A DNA stretch of 64,000 bases from Nitrosospira multiformis (GTDB lineage: Bacteria > Pseudomonadota > Gammaproteobacteria > Burkholderiales > Nitrosomonadaceae). The notes beneath the pieces were generated by a model. It was given only the letters and a program-made list of their open reading frames with translations, was not told the origin of the DNA and ran no database searches. The stretch lies in the NCBI RefSeq assembly GCF_900111585.1, contig NZ_FOHI01000002.1, positions 124,001 to 188,000 of the forward strand, in the 5' to 3' direction. Of the stretch, positions 21,894 through 32,504 are shown in pieces. Each line of letters opens with the position of its first letter. Positions within the stretch are counted from its first letter, which is position 1. The position numbers were made by a program, and so were the translations under genes.

Positions 21894-23826
21894 GCCCGTC
21901 CTCCCGGTTCTGCTGGTGCTCTTCATCCTCCTCTTCGTCCACCTGATCGACAGGCTGTGCAGCTGCTTCTTTAGGCAGTTTGCCCAGCAGATAGTAATCC
22001 ATCACCACGCGGGCAATCGGTGCCGCTGCCGCACCGCCATGCCCGCCATTTTCCACCAGTACGGACAGCGCAATTTTGGGGTTTTCAGCGGGAGCGTAGC
22101 TTATAAAAAGTGCATGATCACGATGCCGTTCATCGAGCTTGCTTTCCTCATACTTTTCCCCCTGTTTTACTCCCACCACCTGCGCAGTCCCCGTTTTTCC
22201 GGCAAAAGTATAAGCGGCCCCTGCACCGGCGACCGCGGCTGTGCCGCCCGGACGGGTTACATCGACCAGCGCATTATGTACCGCCTTCAAATTGGCAGGA
22301 TCGAGTTTGAGCCGGTACAGCGGACTTGTGCCGAATTCACGTACGATCCGGTTGTTACTGTCCAGGACCTGCTTGACGAGATGAGGACGGAACGCAGCGC
22401 CGTTGCCGGCGAGAACAGCAGTTGCAAATGCCAGTTGCAGCGGCGTGGTCAGATTATAACCCTGGCCAATCCCCACAGAAATCGTATCGCCGGCAAACCA
22501 GTTCTGTTTATGTCGTTGCATTTTCCATGCCTGAGAGGGCAGCAGGCCGGCGGCTTCGCCTTCGATATCGATCCCAGTCTTTTTCCCCAGCCCGAACTGA
22601 CTGGTAAAATTGTAGATATTATCGATCCCGAGGTCATGAGCCAGCGAATAGTAATAAGTGTCGCAGGAGATCACCAGCGATTTGTGCAGGTCCACGAGGC
22701 CGTGACCCCCGGCTTTCCAGTCACGAAAACGGTGGGTGCTTCCGGGCAGGCTGAAGTAGCCGGGATCGCTGATTTCGCTTTCCGGCCAACGCTTCTTGAG
22801 TTCCAGACCAGCCAGAGCCATGAAGGGTTTGAACGTCGAGCCCGGCGGGTACAAGCCACGCAAAGCACGATTGTTCAGCGGCCGATCTATGGAATTGTTC
22901 AGCAATTCCCAATTCTCGGTGTCAATCCCGTCTACAAAAAGATTCGGATCGAACCCCGGTCTGCTCACGAACGCGAGCACGTCTCCCGTTGCCGGTTCTA
23001 TGGCGACAAGTGCGCCACGCCGGTCGCCAAACGCCTTTTCCGCGACTTCCTGCAATTTGAAATCGAGCGATAGCTTGAGATTCCTGCCCGCAATCGGCGG
23101 CGTGCGGGATATGACGCGAATTGCACGGCCGGCTGCATCGGTTTCCATCTCCTCGATTCCGGTGATGCCATGCAATTCTCTCTCGTAGCTCTGTTCGATG
23201 CCGATTTTTCCCATGTGCTGGGAACCGCGGTAATTGGCGAGCTCGCTGTCAGCCTCCAGCCGTTCCAGATCCTTGTCATTGATGCGCCCTATGTAACCCA
23301 CCACGTGAGAGGCGAACTCGCCTTTGGGATACTGGCGGAACGGTCGCGCCTTGATTTCCACTCCCGGAAAGCGATAGCGGTTGGCGGCGAAGCGGGCAAC
23401 CTCCACGTCCGATAATCGCGTGCGAATAGGCAAGCTTTCGATTCTTCTGTTCTCTTCCATCAATTTCTTGAACCGCTTGCGGTCACGCGCGGAGATCTCC
23501 ACTACCGTCGTCAGCTCATTGATGAGGCGCTCGAGATTTCCGATCCTGCTCGGAACGATTTCGAGTGTATAGGCAGAATAATTATGAGCGAGCACGACGC
23601 CATTGCGGTCAAAAATCAGGCCGCGGTTGGGAACGATCGGCGCAATGGAAATGCGATTGGCTTCCGCCAGCGTGTGATAGTGTTCACGCTGAGAAACCTG
23701 CAGGTAAAAGAAGCGTACGAACAGCAGCAGGAAGAGCAGCAGCATGAAGCCGGCGCTTATCGCCAGCCGCAGGCGGAAATTGTGTAACTCACGCGAGTAG
23801 CTTCGAAGCTCGATTCTGTGATTCAT
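21886..23826 (-). CDS. mrdA: penicillin-binding protein 2 (peptidoglycan transpeptidase)
   Basis: PBP2 cross-links peptidoglycan during elongation, working with RodA. The start ATG at 23826 (646 aa) overlaps the mreD stop as ATGA, and the longer frame upstream is inside mreD. One N-terminal membrane helix (about 20-42) is followed by the pedestal domain with RNRGLIFDRNG-like NRGLIFDRNGVVLA. The transpeptidase domain has SxxK in GSTFKPFM (near residue 325), the SxN-equivalent SCD in VISCDTYYYS, and AGKTGTAQV (near residue 545). The C-terminus ends in an unusually acidic tail (DEEEDEE). A 393-residue opposite-strand frame here is a shadow. Confidence 0.96.
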   Translation of the reverse strand: MNHRIELRSYSRELHNFRLRLAISAGFMLLLFLLLFVRFFYLQVSQREHYHTLAEANRISIAPIVPNRGLIFDRNGVVLAHNYSAYTLEIVPSRIGNLERLINELTTVVEISARDRKRFKKLMEENRRIESLPIRTRLSDVEVARFAANRYRFPGVEIKARPFRQYPKGEFASHVVGYIGRINDKDLERLEADSELANYRGSQHMGKIGIEQSYERELHGITGIEEMETDAAGRAIRVISRTPPIAGRNLKLSLDFKLQEVAEKAFGDRRGALVAIEPATGDVLAFVSRPGFDPNLFVDGIDTENWELLNNSIDRPLNNRALRGLYPPGSTFKPFMALAGLELKKRWPESEISDPGYFSLPGSTHRFRDWKAGGHGLVDLHKSLVISCDTYYYSLAHDLGIDNIYNFTSQFGLGKKTGIDIEGEAAGLLPSQAWKMQRHKQNWFAGDTISVGIGQGYNLTTPLQLAFATAVLAGNGAAFRPHLVKQVLDSNNRIVREFGTSPLYRLKLDPANLKAVHNALVDVTRPGGTAAVAGAGAAYTFAGKTGTAQVVGVKQGEKYEESKLDERHRDHALFISYAPAENPKIALSVLVENGGHGGAAAAPIARVVMDYYLLGKLPKEAAAQPVDQVDEEEDEEHQQNREDGHG

Positions 23827-24344
23827 CTTGCATCGGAAGCAGACCAGGGTTTCTGCGGCACCCTCAATATGGCTGAGAGAAGCGGCCACAGTAACATGCC
23901 GACAATGCTGCCAAGAAAGAAGTTCCAGCCGGGGAAAGGGGAACCGGCAAACAGGCCGGCAAGAAGTGTGACGATCTGTCCTGAAAGCAGAACCAGTCCT
24001 ATCTGGGGAGCTTGTTTATACCCTTCGAAGATACCCATGCGCCGGTTGAAGACCAGTGCCATGAACGCCATTACGCTGTACCCGAGCGCGTGTTGCCCGA
24101 AAGTGCTGGCATTGCTGAGATCCATGAGCAGACCCATCCAGAATGCCATGCCGATGCCGACCCGCTGGGGTTCGTTGACATACCAGTAAAGCATCACCAA
24201 CGCGACAAAATCGGGCTGCAGCGTCCGAACGGTGCCGGTCAGCGGTATGAGATTCAGGAGGAGCGCCACGATCAGGCTGAGCATGATGAACCAGCCTTTG
24301 GCTGGCATCAGAATTTCGTGTCTGGATGAATTAGCGAGCGTCAC
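23823..24344 (-). CDS. mreD: rod shape-determining membrane protein MreD
   Basis: MreD is a 173-residue inner-membrane part of the elongasome linked to MreC. Five to six hydrophobic segments are visible, with LQPDFVALVMLYW and GIGMAFWMGLLMDL in the middle, which are the family motifs. Its start overlaps the mreC stop by 4 bases, and its stop overlaps the mrdA start by 4 bases. This indicates translational coupling. Confidence 0.94.
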   Translation of the reverse strand: MTLANSSRHEILMPAKGWFIMLSLIVALLLNLIPLTGTVRTLQPDFVALVMLYWYVNEPQRVGIGMAFWMGLLMDLSNASTFGQHALGYSVMAFMALVFNRRMGIFEGYKQAPQIGLVLLSGQIVTLLAGLFAGSPFPGWNFFLGSIVGMLLWPLLSAILRVPQKPWSASDAR

Positions 24345-25237
24345 TGTCTTCTCGCTTCCTGGGGGCGGGGCTTCATTTTGGTCGCTTCTGCCGGTGTTCC
24401 GGCACGAGGCGCCCGCGCGGAAAGGATTAACAGTTGCCGATTCTGATTCACACCGGAAGCAGGCGTGCAGGTGATGCGCGCAAAGATATAGTTGGGATTA
24501 CGCTCGATCTGGGATACTGCAGCAACGGGAAGCCCCGGGGGATAGATGCCATCTATCCCGGATGTAACCAGCACGTCCCCTTCCTGAATGTCAGTGTTGA
24601 TTGCCATATACCTCAACTCCAGCACTCCTTCCCTGCCGGTGCCTGATACGACCGAGCGCAGGCCGTTGCGTACCACCTGCACGGGAACGGAATGGTCCCT
24701 GTCCGTGAGGAGAGTCACTTCCGAGGCCAGCGGATAATTGCGGGTAACCTGTCCCACCACGCCAATATCATCCACGACGACCTGGCCCGACTCGACTCCG
24801 GCCATGCTGCCCTTGTCAAGCAATACCTTGCGATTGAACGGATCATGCGGCACGCGCAGGATTTCCGCCACTGTTGCCTTGTTTTCAATACGTTGCGTCG
24901 CATTCAGGAGCTTGCGCAGTTGGGTATTCTCGGCTTCCAGCGCACGCAGCCGGAGGAGCTGGCCTTTGTCAACGAGATGCTGCTGCTTGAGACGTGCATT
25001 TTCCTCCGCTATCTCGCCATGCTGGAAGAGTTCGCTTGTGGCATCGTACATTGACATGGGCACATGAGCCAGTTTCTGCAGCGGATAAACTATCATGGAG
25101 AAAATTTCCCGCACGCCGCCGAGATATTTGGATCGGCTATCCAGTGCCATCAGAAGCAATGACAGCATGACAAAAAAAGCCGTCCGAGCCAGTAAACTGG
25201 GACTGTGCCTGAAAAACCGGGGGGAGATTTCTATCAT
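24341..25237 (-). CDS. mreC: rod shape-determining protein MreC
   Basis: MreC is a bitopic periplasmic scaffold of the elongasome that activates PBP2. The 298-residue protein has one N-terminal membrane helix (about 13-35). A coiled-coil region with the family pattern ARLKQQHLVDKGQLLRLRALEAEN comes next. Two small beta domains follow (GVVGQVTRNYPLASEVTLLTD, VTSGIDGIYPPGLPV). The basic C-terminus (KMKPRPQEARRQ) is common in betaproteobacteria. A 95-base gap separates it from mreB. Confidence 0.95.
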   Translation of the reverse strand: MIEISPRFFRHSPSLLARTAFFVMLSLLLMALDSRSKYLGGVREIFSMIVYPLQKLAHVPMSMYDATSELFQHGEIAEENARLKQQHLVDKGQLLRLRALEAENTQLRKLLNATQRIENKATVAEILRVPHDPFNRKVLLDKGSMAGVESGQVVVDDIGVVGQVTRNYPLASEVTLLTDRDHSVPVQVVRNGLRSVVSGTGREGVLELRYMAINTDIQEGDVLVTSGIDGIYPPGLPVAAVSQIERNPNYIFARITCTPASGVNQNRQLLILSARAPRAGTPAEATKMKPRPQEARRQ

Positions 25238-25332
25238 GTGCGAAGTTTTATGTTCCCGATTTTCAGGTACTGGAAGGTATGGTGCATTGAAGGCGGTAGT
25301 GAAAGCTGGCAGTAGCGCAGTTATAAAGGTTA

Positions 25333-26394
<1,062 letters not shown>

Positions 26395-26504
26395 TTACGG
26401 AGTCCGTCGCGGAGGATAGTGATTAAAAAGCAGGTGAAAAGAATCGGGCTATGATACTCTATTAGCTATTTGAATATAAGGGTTATAAAGGATTTAGGCC
26501 GGAA

Positions 26505-26792
26505 ATGTCTCTGTCTCTGGATGATGTAAAACGTGTTGCAAATCTGGCGCGCCTCGAGATCAGCGAAGATGAGGCGCGCAAGGCATTGATCCAGTTATCA
26601 GGCATATTTGATCTCATCGAGCAGATGCAGGCAGTGGATACATCGGCGATAACCCCGATGTCGCATGCGCAGGATGTAATGCAGCGTCTGCGAACAGATG
26701 CCGTCACGGAAATCGATCAGCGTGAGCTGTTCCAGTCGGTAGCTCCCCAGGTAGAAGCAGGGCTTTATCTGGTGCCTAAAGTCATCGAGTAA
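26505..26792 (+). CDS. gatC: Asp-tRNA(Asn)/Glu-tRNA(Gln) amidotransferase subunit C
   Basis: GatC stabilises the GatCAB complex, which amidates mischarged Glu-tRNA(Gln) and Asp-tRNA(Asn). The 95-residue protein begins [19 protein letters not shown], the family motif, and continues [18 protein letters not shown] and [18 protein letters not shown]. Ribosome site AGGCCGGA is close to the ATG. It is followed by gatA after about 106 bases. Confidence 0.96.
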   Translation: MSLSLDDVKRVANLARLEISEDEARKALIQLSGIFDLIEQMQAVDTSAITPMSHAQDVMQRLRTDAVTEIDQRELFQSVAPQVEAGLYLVPKVIE

Positions 26793-26898
26793 CCCCACGC
26801 AGGCTCCCTGCGTGACCGCTCCCCTGTAATTTCTATTCTCCTTCCAGGAGCCTTTTCACGTTTTGCTTCATTTTGCTTCATCCAGCGAAAACCAGCCC

Positions 26899-28350
26899 AT
26901 GTTGAACGCCAGCCTCAAGCAACTTTCCGCGATGCTTGCCGCAAGGAAAATTTCCAGCGTTGAGTTGACCAGTGAATTTCTCAAGCGTTCCCGAGCGCTT
27001 AATCCCGAATACAACGCCTTCATCACTCTCGATGAAAGGACGAGCCTCGCGCAGGCGCAGGCTGCGGACATCTTGATCGCATCCGGGCGCGGGCAACCCC
27101 TGACCGGTATTCCCATTGCACAAAAGGATATCTTCTGTACCAAGGGCTGGCTCACTACCTGCGGATCGAAAATGCTGTCGAATTTCATCTCGCCCTATGA
27201 CGCCCACGTGATCGGGCGCTTCAATGCCGTGGCCGCAGTCAATATTGGTAAAACCAATATGGACGAATTCGCCATGGGTTCCAGCAATGAAACCTCCTTT
27301 TACGGGCCGGTAAAAAATCCCTGGGATACCGCAGCCGTGCCAGGGGGAAGCTCCGGCGGTTCCGCCTGCGCGGTGGCAGCACGCATGGCGCCTGCCGCGA
27401 CCGGGACGGACACGGGTGGGTCAATCCGGCAACCGGCGGCGTTATGCGGCATTTCGGGCCTCAAGCCGACATACGGGCTGGTATCGCGCTACGGCATGAT
27501 CGCCTTCGCATCCAGCCTCGATCAGGGTGGGCCGATGGCTAAATCAGCGGAAGACCTGGCACTGATGCTCAACGTCATGGCAGGGTTCGATGCCCGCGAT
27601 TCAACCAGTCTCGAGCGCCAACCGGAAGATTACACGCGCGACTTGGAAAAGCCGCTCGACGGTCTGTGCATTGGCCTGCCAAAGGAGTATTTCGTCAAGG
27701 AAATAGACGAGGATGTGGCGCGCGCGGTAGAAGCCGCCATCGGCCAGTATCGCAAGCTGGGAGCCGAAACGGTGGAGGTGTCGCTGCCCAATACGAAGCT
27801 TTCGGTTCCGGTTTATTACGTGCTTGCTCCCGCCGAAGCTTCGAGCAACCTGTCGCGCTTTGATGGCGTACGCTACGGCTATCGTGCTCCCGATTACGTG
27901 GATCTCAACGACATGTATCGGAAAACCCGTGCGCAGGGCTTTGGTTCAGAGGTGAAACGCCGCATCCTGATCGGCACTTATGTGCTGTCGCATGGGTATT
28001 ATGACGCATACTACATCCAGGCGCAGAAGCTGCGCCGCCTGATGGCCCAGGATTTCGCCGAGGCATTCAAGCAATGCGACGTCATCATGGGGCCGACTTC
28101 TCCTACGGTTGCATTCGACCTCGGAGAGAGAAGCAGCGCCCCGGTTCAGATGTACTTATCCGATGCCTACACCATTGCAGTCAACCTCGCGGGTTTGCCC
28201 GCCATGTCCATTCCGGTTGGTTTCGGTCATAAAAACAGACCGGTTGGATTGCACATCATCGGCAATTATTTTGCCGAGGCACAAATGTTGAACGTGGCCC
28301 ATCAATATCAGCTTGAATCGGATTGGCACACACGGATGCCAAAGGAGTAG
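26899..28350 (+). CDS. gatA: Asp-tRNA(Asn)/Glu-tRNA(Gln) amidotransferase subunit A
   Basis: GatA is the amidase that frees ammonia from glutamine or asparagine for the transamidation. ATG at 26899 (483 aa) gives the family start [14 protein letters not shown]; a TTG at 26863 would add 12 residues and sits after CCAGGAG. The amidase signature [15 protein letters not shown] (near residue 150) holds the catalytic Ser-cisSer. The Lys is in [14 protein letters not shown] near residue 77, with [15 protein letters not shown] following. Length is normal. Confidence 0.96.
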   Translation: MLNASLKQLSAMLAARKISSVELTSEFLKRSRALNPEYNAFITLDERTSLAQAQAADILIASGRGQPLTGIPIAQKDIFCTKGWLTTCGSKMLSNFISPYDAHVIGRFNAVAAVNIGKTNMDEFAMGSSNETSFYGPVKNPWDTAAVPGGSSGGSACAVAARMAPAATGTDTGGSIRQPAALCGISGLKPTYGLVSRYGMIAFASSLDQGGPMAKSAEDLALMLNVMAGFDARDSTSLERQPEDYTRDLEKPLDGLCIGLPKEYFVKEIDEDVARAVEAAIGQYRKLGAETVEVSLPNTKLSVPVYYVLAPAEASSNLSRFDGVRYGYRAPDYVDLNDMYRKTRAQGFGSEVKRRILIGTYVLSHGYYDAYYIQAQKLRRLMAQDFAEAFKQCDVIMGPTSPTVAFDLGERSSAPVQMYLSDAYTIAVNLAGLPAMSIPVGFGHKNRPVGLHIIGNYFAEAQMLNVAHQYQLESDWHTRMPKE

Positions 28351-28438
28351 GAGAGTAGTGGTCAGTTGTGGCGAGCGGCTCAGGTCAAGCCGCTACTCGC
28401 CCCTCATAAAGCATCCGTATCAGAAAAAGGTATTCTAA

Positions 28439-29929
28439 ATGCAATGGGAAACCGTTATCGGTCTTGAGGTTCATGCCCAGCTCTCGACCGAGTCCAAAAT
28501 ATTCTCCGGCGCTTCGACTGCTTTTGGCGCCGCGCCCAACGCCGAAGCCTGCGCTGTCGATCTCGCACTGCCCGGTGTGCTGCCGGTATTGAACCGTGGC
28601 GCGGTGGAGCGTGCAATCAGGTTTGGCCTGGCAGTGGGAGCAAAAATCAATTCGCCTTCCATTTTTGCCCGCAAGAATTATTTTTACCCAGACCTGCCCA
28701 AAGGTTATCAGATCAGCCAATACGAATTGCCGGTGGTCGAGGGGGGACACATCCAGCTTCAGATCGTCCAGGATGGAAAAGAGCAGGAAAAAACCGTGCG
28801 TCTCGTGCGGGCACATCTGGAGGAGGATGCCGGCAAGTCGCTGCACGAGGATTTTCACGGCATGAGCGGCATCGATCTCAATCGCGCCGGCACACCTCTG
28901 CTTGAGATCGTTTCCGAACCGGACATGCGCAGCAGCGCCGAAGCCGTGGCGTATGCAAAGACACTGCATACGCTCGTCCGCTGGATCGGCATCTGCGATG
29001 GCAACATGCAGGAGGGTTCCTTTCGCTGTGATGCCAACGTGTCTGTGCGTCTCCGGGGGTCGGACAAGCTCGGTACCCGCTGTGAAATAAAGAACCTCAA
29101 CTCGTTTCGTTTTCTCGAGAAAGCGATCGATTACGAGGCAAGACGGCAGATCGAAATCCTCGAAGACGGGGGAACTATACAGCAACAGACGCGCCTCTTT
29201 GATCCGGAAAAGGGTGAAACACGTGCGATGCGAAGCAAGGAAGACGCGCAGGATTACCGCTATTTTCCCGATCCGGATCTGCTGCCGCTCGAGATATCCG
29301 GGAACTGGATCGAGGAAGTGAAGAAAGGGCTGCCTGAACTGCCGCAGCAAATGCGAACGCGACTCGAGCATGACTATGGGCTTTCCATGTACGACGCGCT
29401 CTTGCTCACCGGAGACCGTGACATCTCGGAATATTATGAGGCAGTCGTAGGAAAACTTCCTTCCGACCCTAAACTGTGCGCAAACTGGGTAATGGGAGAG
29501 GTATCGGCTTATCTCAATAATGAAGGAAAGCCGTTCGATGTCTGTCCGTTATCTCCTGCACAGCTTGCGCAACTTCTTCTGCGCATCAAGGATGGAACCA
29601 TCTCTGGAAAGATCGCCAAGGATGTGTTCAGACAGATGTGGGCGCAGGCAGGTGCGGCGAGCATCTCATGGAAGAATCGCGAGGGAGTTGATGAGGCCCT
29701 TGGAGACCGGATTATCGATTCACAGGGACTAAGACAAATATCCGATTCAAGCGCATTGGAGAATCTGGTATATGAAGTACTGGCCGCCAACCCGAAATCG
29801 GTAGAGGAATTCAAGGCAGGCAAGGAAAAGGCCTTCAACGCCCTGGTGGGCCAGGTGATGAAGGCCGCCAGAGGCAAGGCGAATCCAGCGCAGGTGAATG
29901 AGATATTGAGGAAGAAGCTGACGGAATAG
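28439..29929 (+). CDS. gatB: Asp-tRNA(Asn)/Glu-tRNA(Gln) amidotransferase subunit B
   Basis: GatB binds the mischarged tRNA, activates the carboxylate with ATP and accepts ammonia from GatA. The 496-residue protein opens [20 protein letters not shown]. It includes [19 protein letters not shown] (near residue 78), the PROSITE-type signature region, and [13 protein letters not shown] (near residue 270). The C-terminal YqeY-like tail binds tRNA. An opposite-strand 328-residue frame is a shadow. It closes the gatCAB operon. Confidence 0.97.
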   Translation: MQWETVIGLEVHAQLSTESKIFSGASTAFGAAPNAEACAVDLALPGVLPVLNRGAVERAIRFGLAVGAKINSPSIFARKNYFYPDLPKGYQISQYELPVVEGGHIQLQIVQDGKEQEKTVRLVRAHLEEDAGKSLHEDFHGMSGIDLNRAGTPLLEIVSEPDMRSSAEAVAYAKTLHTLVRWIGICDGNMQEGSFRCDANVSVRLRGSDKLGTRCEIKNLNSFRFLEKAIDYEARRQIEILEDGGTIQQQTRLFDPEKGETRAMRSKEDAQDYRYFPDPDLLPLEISGNWIEEVKKGLPELPQQMRTRLEHDYGLSMYDALLLTGDRDISEYYEAVVGKLPSDPKLCANWVMGEVSAYLNNEGKPFDVCPLSPAQLAQLLLRIKDGTISGKIAKDVFRQMWAQAGAASISWKNREGVDEALGDRIIDSQGLRQISDSSALENLVYEVLAANPKSVEEFKAGKEKAFNALVGQVMKAARGKANPAQVNEILRKKLTE

Positions 29930-30527
29930 GTCAATGACCGGACGGGATGAACCGGGAACGAGCGGGAATGCTTTATCTTTGTCCTGATAGAAGCCCTTGC
30001 CCCAATCCCATAGTCTCCATGGAAAAAGGATATACAACATGGAATCTGGAACCGGGCTTGAGGCATTGCCCTGCCTCGATGACTACAAGCAGCGGTTATA
30101 AGCGATTACGGCATCTGGGTCAGCAAGGCGTCAATAGAACAAGGATAGCAGGTAGCAAGCCGGTTTTGCCAATATAGTATTTGTCCCACCCCGAAGTTGA
30201 AGTTGCGAAGTTGAACTATTCCGCTTGTCCTGTTTTCTACAAGTATCATGTCATAGAGGAGAGGAAGGCGAGACATGTGCATTAACGGTTTTCCCTGCTG
30301 CCTGCTATTGCCGTATTACCATACCATTACGCAGCGACCGTCACTCTAGCGAACATCGTTCGCCGTCTCAAGCTTCGTCAGCCATTCTTTCCGAATCTCG
30401 GAAGAAATTCTTTGAAGGGAACCTGGCTGATCAATAAGTGTCCTACACAGTAGTATCACAAAAAAATAACAAATTCTTAACAATACAGCTATGATAGACG
30501 TGTCTTTCACCATAAGGAGAAAGGGCG
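29930..30527. other. gene-poor region after gatB
   Basis: About 600 bases without a supported gene. Short frames of 60-76 codons lack ribosome sites and family signal. A short direct repeat GAAGTTGAAGTTGCGAAGTTGAA occurs near 30195. AT-rich sequence and a TATGAT hexamer at 30490-30495 may form part of the promoter for the small peptide that follows, though no good -35 box is seen. Confidence 0.35.
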
Positions 30528-30605
30528 ATGAAAATGGGAAAACTTCTTACCGTTTCCTATTTGATGGGTATGACGGTAGCACTGGTGGCGGCAGCGTTCC
30601 TCTGA
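30528..30605 (+). CDS. 25-residue hydrophobic small protein
   Basis: ATG at 30528 is preceded by AAGGAGA with a 7-base spacer, a near-ideal ribosome site in an otherwise non-coding stretch. The peptide starts MKMGKLL and continues as one hydrophobic helix to the stop at 30603-30605, with two N-terminal lysines. This is the look of a single-pass inner-membrane small protein. A hairpin followed by T residues lies 80-110 bases downstream, so the unit may be a short self-contained transcript. Function unknown. It could also be a leader peptide for the next gene. Confidence 0.5.
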   Translation: MKMGKLLTVSYLMGMTVALVAAAFL

Positions 30606-30680
30606 TCTTGAGACCGCTAAGGGGAATGGGTCCTCCTCCTGTAACCCCTGAGTGGTCCAGATTGTAACGGCTGGCGGTAC

Positions 30681-30712
30681 ACCCCATTCGCTTTCATAGG
30701 GATGGGGTTTTT
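30681..30712 (+). terminator. probable intrinsic terminator
   Basis: ACCCCAT (30681-30687) pairs with ATGGGGT (30702-30708) around a 14-base loop and runs into TTTTT. The stem is short at 7 pairs, but it is GC-rich and placed after the small peptide frame. Confidence 0.5.
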
Positions 30713-30805
30713 GTTGTAAAGCCGGCAGCCAATGAGTAGCCGGATGACTACCGTTTGAAGGTTTACCAGCCCATCGCTCTACTTCGCCAGAAGAAAATTT
30801 ATTTA

Positions 30806-31126
30806 ATGAAACTAGCCGTTATCACTACTGCTGTTGCGATATCGAGTACCGTGATTGCCGCATGGGTACTGGCCGCAGCCCTGCGTCACAGCGTCTTTTT
30901 CTACACAGCGGACGGGTATATGTCACCCAGAACTGCTGTACGCGTGGGACTCATGAAAGATGAAGAAGCTTCATTCTCCGGCGGATTGGCGTTCAGAAAG
31001 ACCGGGGGCGGTGGTTATGATTACCGGGAAGAAATGGCAATTGCCTTCATTGATCAAACAGGCCACACTGATATTGACCTGCTCGCCGTATGCGAACGTC
31101 TGGGGGATTGCGAATTACGAAAGTGA
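30806..31126 (+). CDS. small membrane-anchored protein, unknown
   Basis: A 106-residue frame from ATG 30806 (a TTG at 30755 would add 17 residues). The N-terminus is a single hydrophobic helix (residues 4-25, VITTAVAISSTVIAAWVLAA). A polar part follows that could lie in the periplasm, with a Gly-rich TGGGGYDY segment near residue 77. Two cysteines near the end (VCERLGDCELRK) could form a disulfide. I do not recognise the family. It may belong with the small peptide upstream, but a terminator lies between them. Confidence 0.45.
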   Translation: MKLAVITTAVAISSTVIAAWVLAAALRHSVFFYTADGYMSPRTAVRVGLMKDEEASFSGGLAFRKTGGGGYDYREEMAIAFIDQTGHTDIDLLAVCERLGDCELRK

Positions 31127-31845
31127 ATGCGTCTCCTATCTCCTATGAGACGACAGACAGGCTGCTTCAAATCTGATGGACGCCTGATGAATGGATAAGG
31201 CTCTGTCCAGCAAGGACTCCCACAGGGTTATTCCTGGATTCAGGGAGTTCCCGTGCTTTACAATAGAAGCATAAACCTTCCTGACTCCCGTTTGGCCTTG
31301 GGCTGATCTTCAGGAAATCTTCTTTCAAAACCCTTTACTGGCACTGTACTTGTGACCAGCGCCGCCCACCTCCTCTGTTCACAGAAAAGCAGTCCCAATG
31401 TTGCCCACAACACAATAATACCTGAGCTTGACTTACCGAACAGGTGAGATGAGTCGAGCCAAAGCAAGAGTAGAGGCGATGGGTAGAGAGCTGGGAGAAG
31501 CCTGGGAAGAAATCAAATTAAAGAAAAGCCGGGACAGGGAGAACAGGGGCGAGGAGCGGGAGGCCTTGAGTCGGGCAGGGCATCAAATACGTTTTCCGCC
31601 TACACTCTGATCCCCTGAGCTTTGTCTCTCGGGTTTTCCGGTGATGCACTACACTATCATCAGGATATCAAATACATTATTCAGGAATATGCGCTGCGTT
31701 TTTTCAATAAGTAAAAGTAAAAAAATCAGTCAATTTATAAGCTATCCATCGCGCGAACATTCTTAATTTTTTTAATATATATAGCTCCTGAAAATCATGA
31801 AATGGGGCCAGGGGAAATCACGATTGCCGGACAAGGAAAGGACAA
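31127..31845. other. AT-rich gene-poor region before the toxin-antitoxin pair
   Basis: About 720 bases without a recognised gene. A plus-strand frame from ATG 31449 (53 residues, highly charged, ends RFPPTL) and a minus-strand frame 31258-31467 (69 residues) are open, but neither shows a family motif or a convincing ribosome site. 31660-31800 is markedly AT-rich. Such a patch next to a toxin-antitoxin pair is typical of accessory DNA, and a decayed mobile element is possible but not shown. Confidence 0.35.
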
Positions 31846-32235
31846 ATGACAGCTCAATATAAAAGGGTGGATAAAATGAAAGAAGAACTCGACGCGTTGC
31901 GCAAATATCGGGACACGCTCCCGGCCGTTTTCAAATTCAACCGCCAGGACGCGGCGACACGAAATGGAGAAGACCGCATGAGTACCCGGCCTGAATCCGA
32001 AGCAATCAACGAGATCACCGTCCGTCTCGGCCCGGATATCGACGAGCGGCTAACCCGTCTCGTGGAGGAATACGGTCATAACAAGCAATATTATCTGATC
32101 GAACTTGCGCGGAACGGCATCGAGGCGCTGGAAGATGCGCTTGAAGCCGACCGGGTAGTCATGCTTTCCCGTCTCAAAGGCGAAAAGATGATTCCGCTTG
32201 AGGACATCATGAGGAAGTATGACATACAGGATTAG
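31846..32235 (+). CDS. RHH-type antitoxin (RelB-like) with N-terminal extension
   Basis: Antitoxin of a type II pair. Residues 50-129 look like a ribbon-helix-helix/RelB-like protein: ITVRLGPDIDERLTRLVEE, then YYLIELARNGIEALEDALEAD and the toxin-binding end LEDIMRKYDIQD. The first 44 residues (MKEELDALRKYRDTLP...) are not part of that fold. They resemble the short N-terminal lead of Fic proteins, which is weak evidence. The 31846 start has a strong AAGGAAAGGACAA ribosome site; ATG 31978 would give the bare antitoxin of 85 residues. The gene overlaps the toxin by 17 bases, as usual for such pairs. It likely binds its own promoter and represses the operon. Confidence 0.75.
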   Translation: MTAQYKRVDKMKEELDALRKYRDTLPAVFKFNRQDAATRNGEDRMSTRPESEAINEITVRLGPDIDERLTRLVEEYGHNKQYYLIELARNGIEALEDALEADRVVMLSRLKGEKMIPLEDIMRKYDIQD

Positions 32236-32491
32236 TTTCAATCCGGCGGGGCAACGGGACCTGGATAAGATGGAGCCCCAAGCGCGCCAGCGCCTTCTGA
32301 GATACCTGAGCGAGCGCATCGTATTCCTGGAAGATGCGCGCTGTCTCGGCGAACCCTTGCTTGCTTCTCAATTTTTCGGCTACTGGCGCTACCATGTCGG
32401 AGATTACCGAATTACCTGCGACATCCAGGACGAAGAGTTGCACATTCTCGTCGTGAAAGGGGGCAATCGGCGGGTGTGTGGGGTTGGCTAA
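32219..32491 (+). CDS. RelE/ParE-family toxin
   Basis: The partner toxin (90 aa). RelE-family proteins cut mRNA in the ribosome. The start MTYRISFNPAGQRDLDKM and the core YWRYHVGDYRITCDI...LHILVV match the family closely. The end is unusual. Where relatives have GHRR(E/D)VY, this one reads GNRRVCGVG and stops, so the conserved C-terminal Tyr is missing. The active site may be weakened. The start overlaps the antitoxin 3' end and has GAGGAAG just upstream. Confidence 0.8.
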   Translation: MTYRISFNPAGQRDLDKMEPQARQRLLRYLSERIVFLEDARCLGEPLLASQFFGYWRYHVGDYRITCDIQDEELHILVVKGGNRRVCGVG

Positions 32492-32504
32492 GTTCCGTTC
32501 GGAT

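Noticed and set aside
21892-23073. 393-codon open frame on the plus strand
   Set aside because: It lies wholly antisense to mrdA, shows no family motif or ribosome site, and mrdA is complete on the other strand.
26861-26880. TTTTGCTTCA repeated twice in tandem before gatA
   Set aside because: Too short and isolated to be more than local slippage.
28385-29371. 328-codon open frame on the minus strand
   Set aside because: Antisense to gatB, with no recognisable domain.
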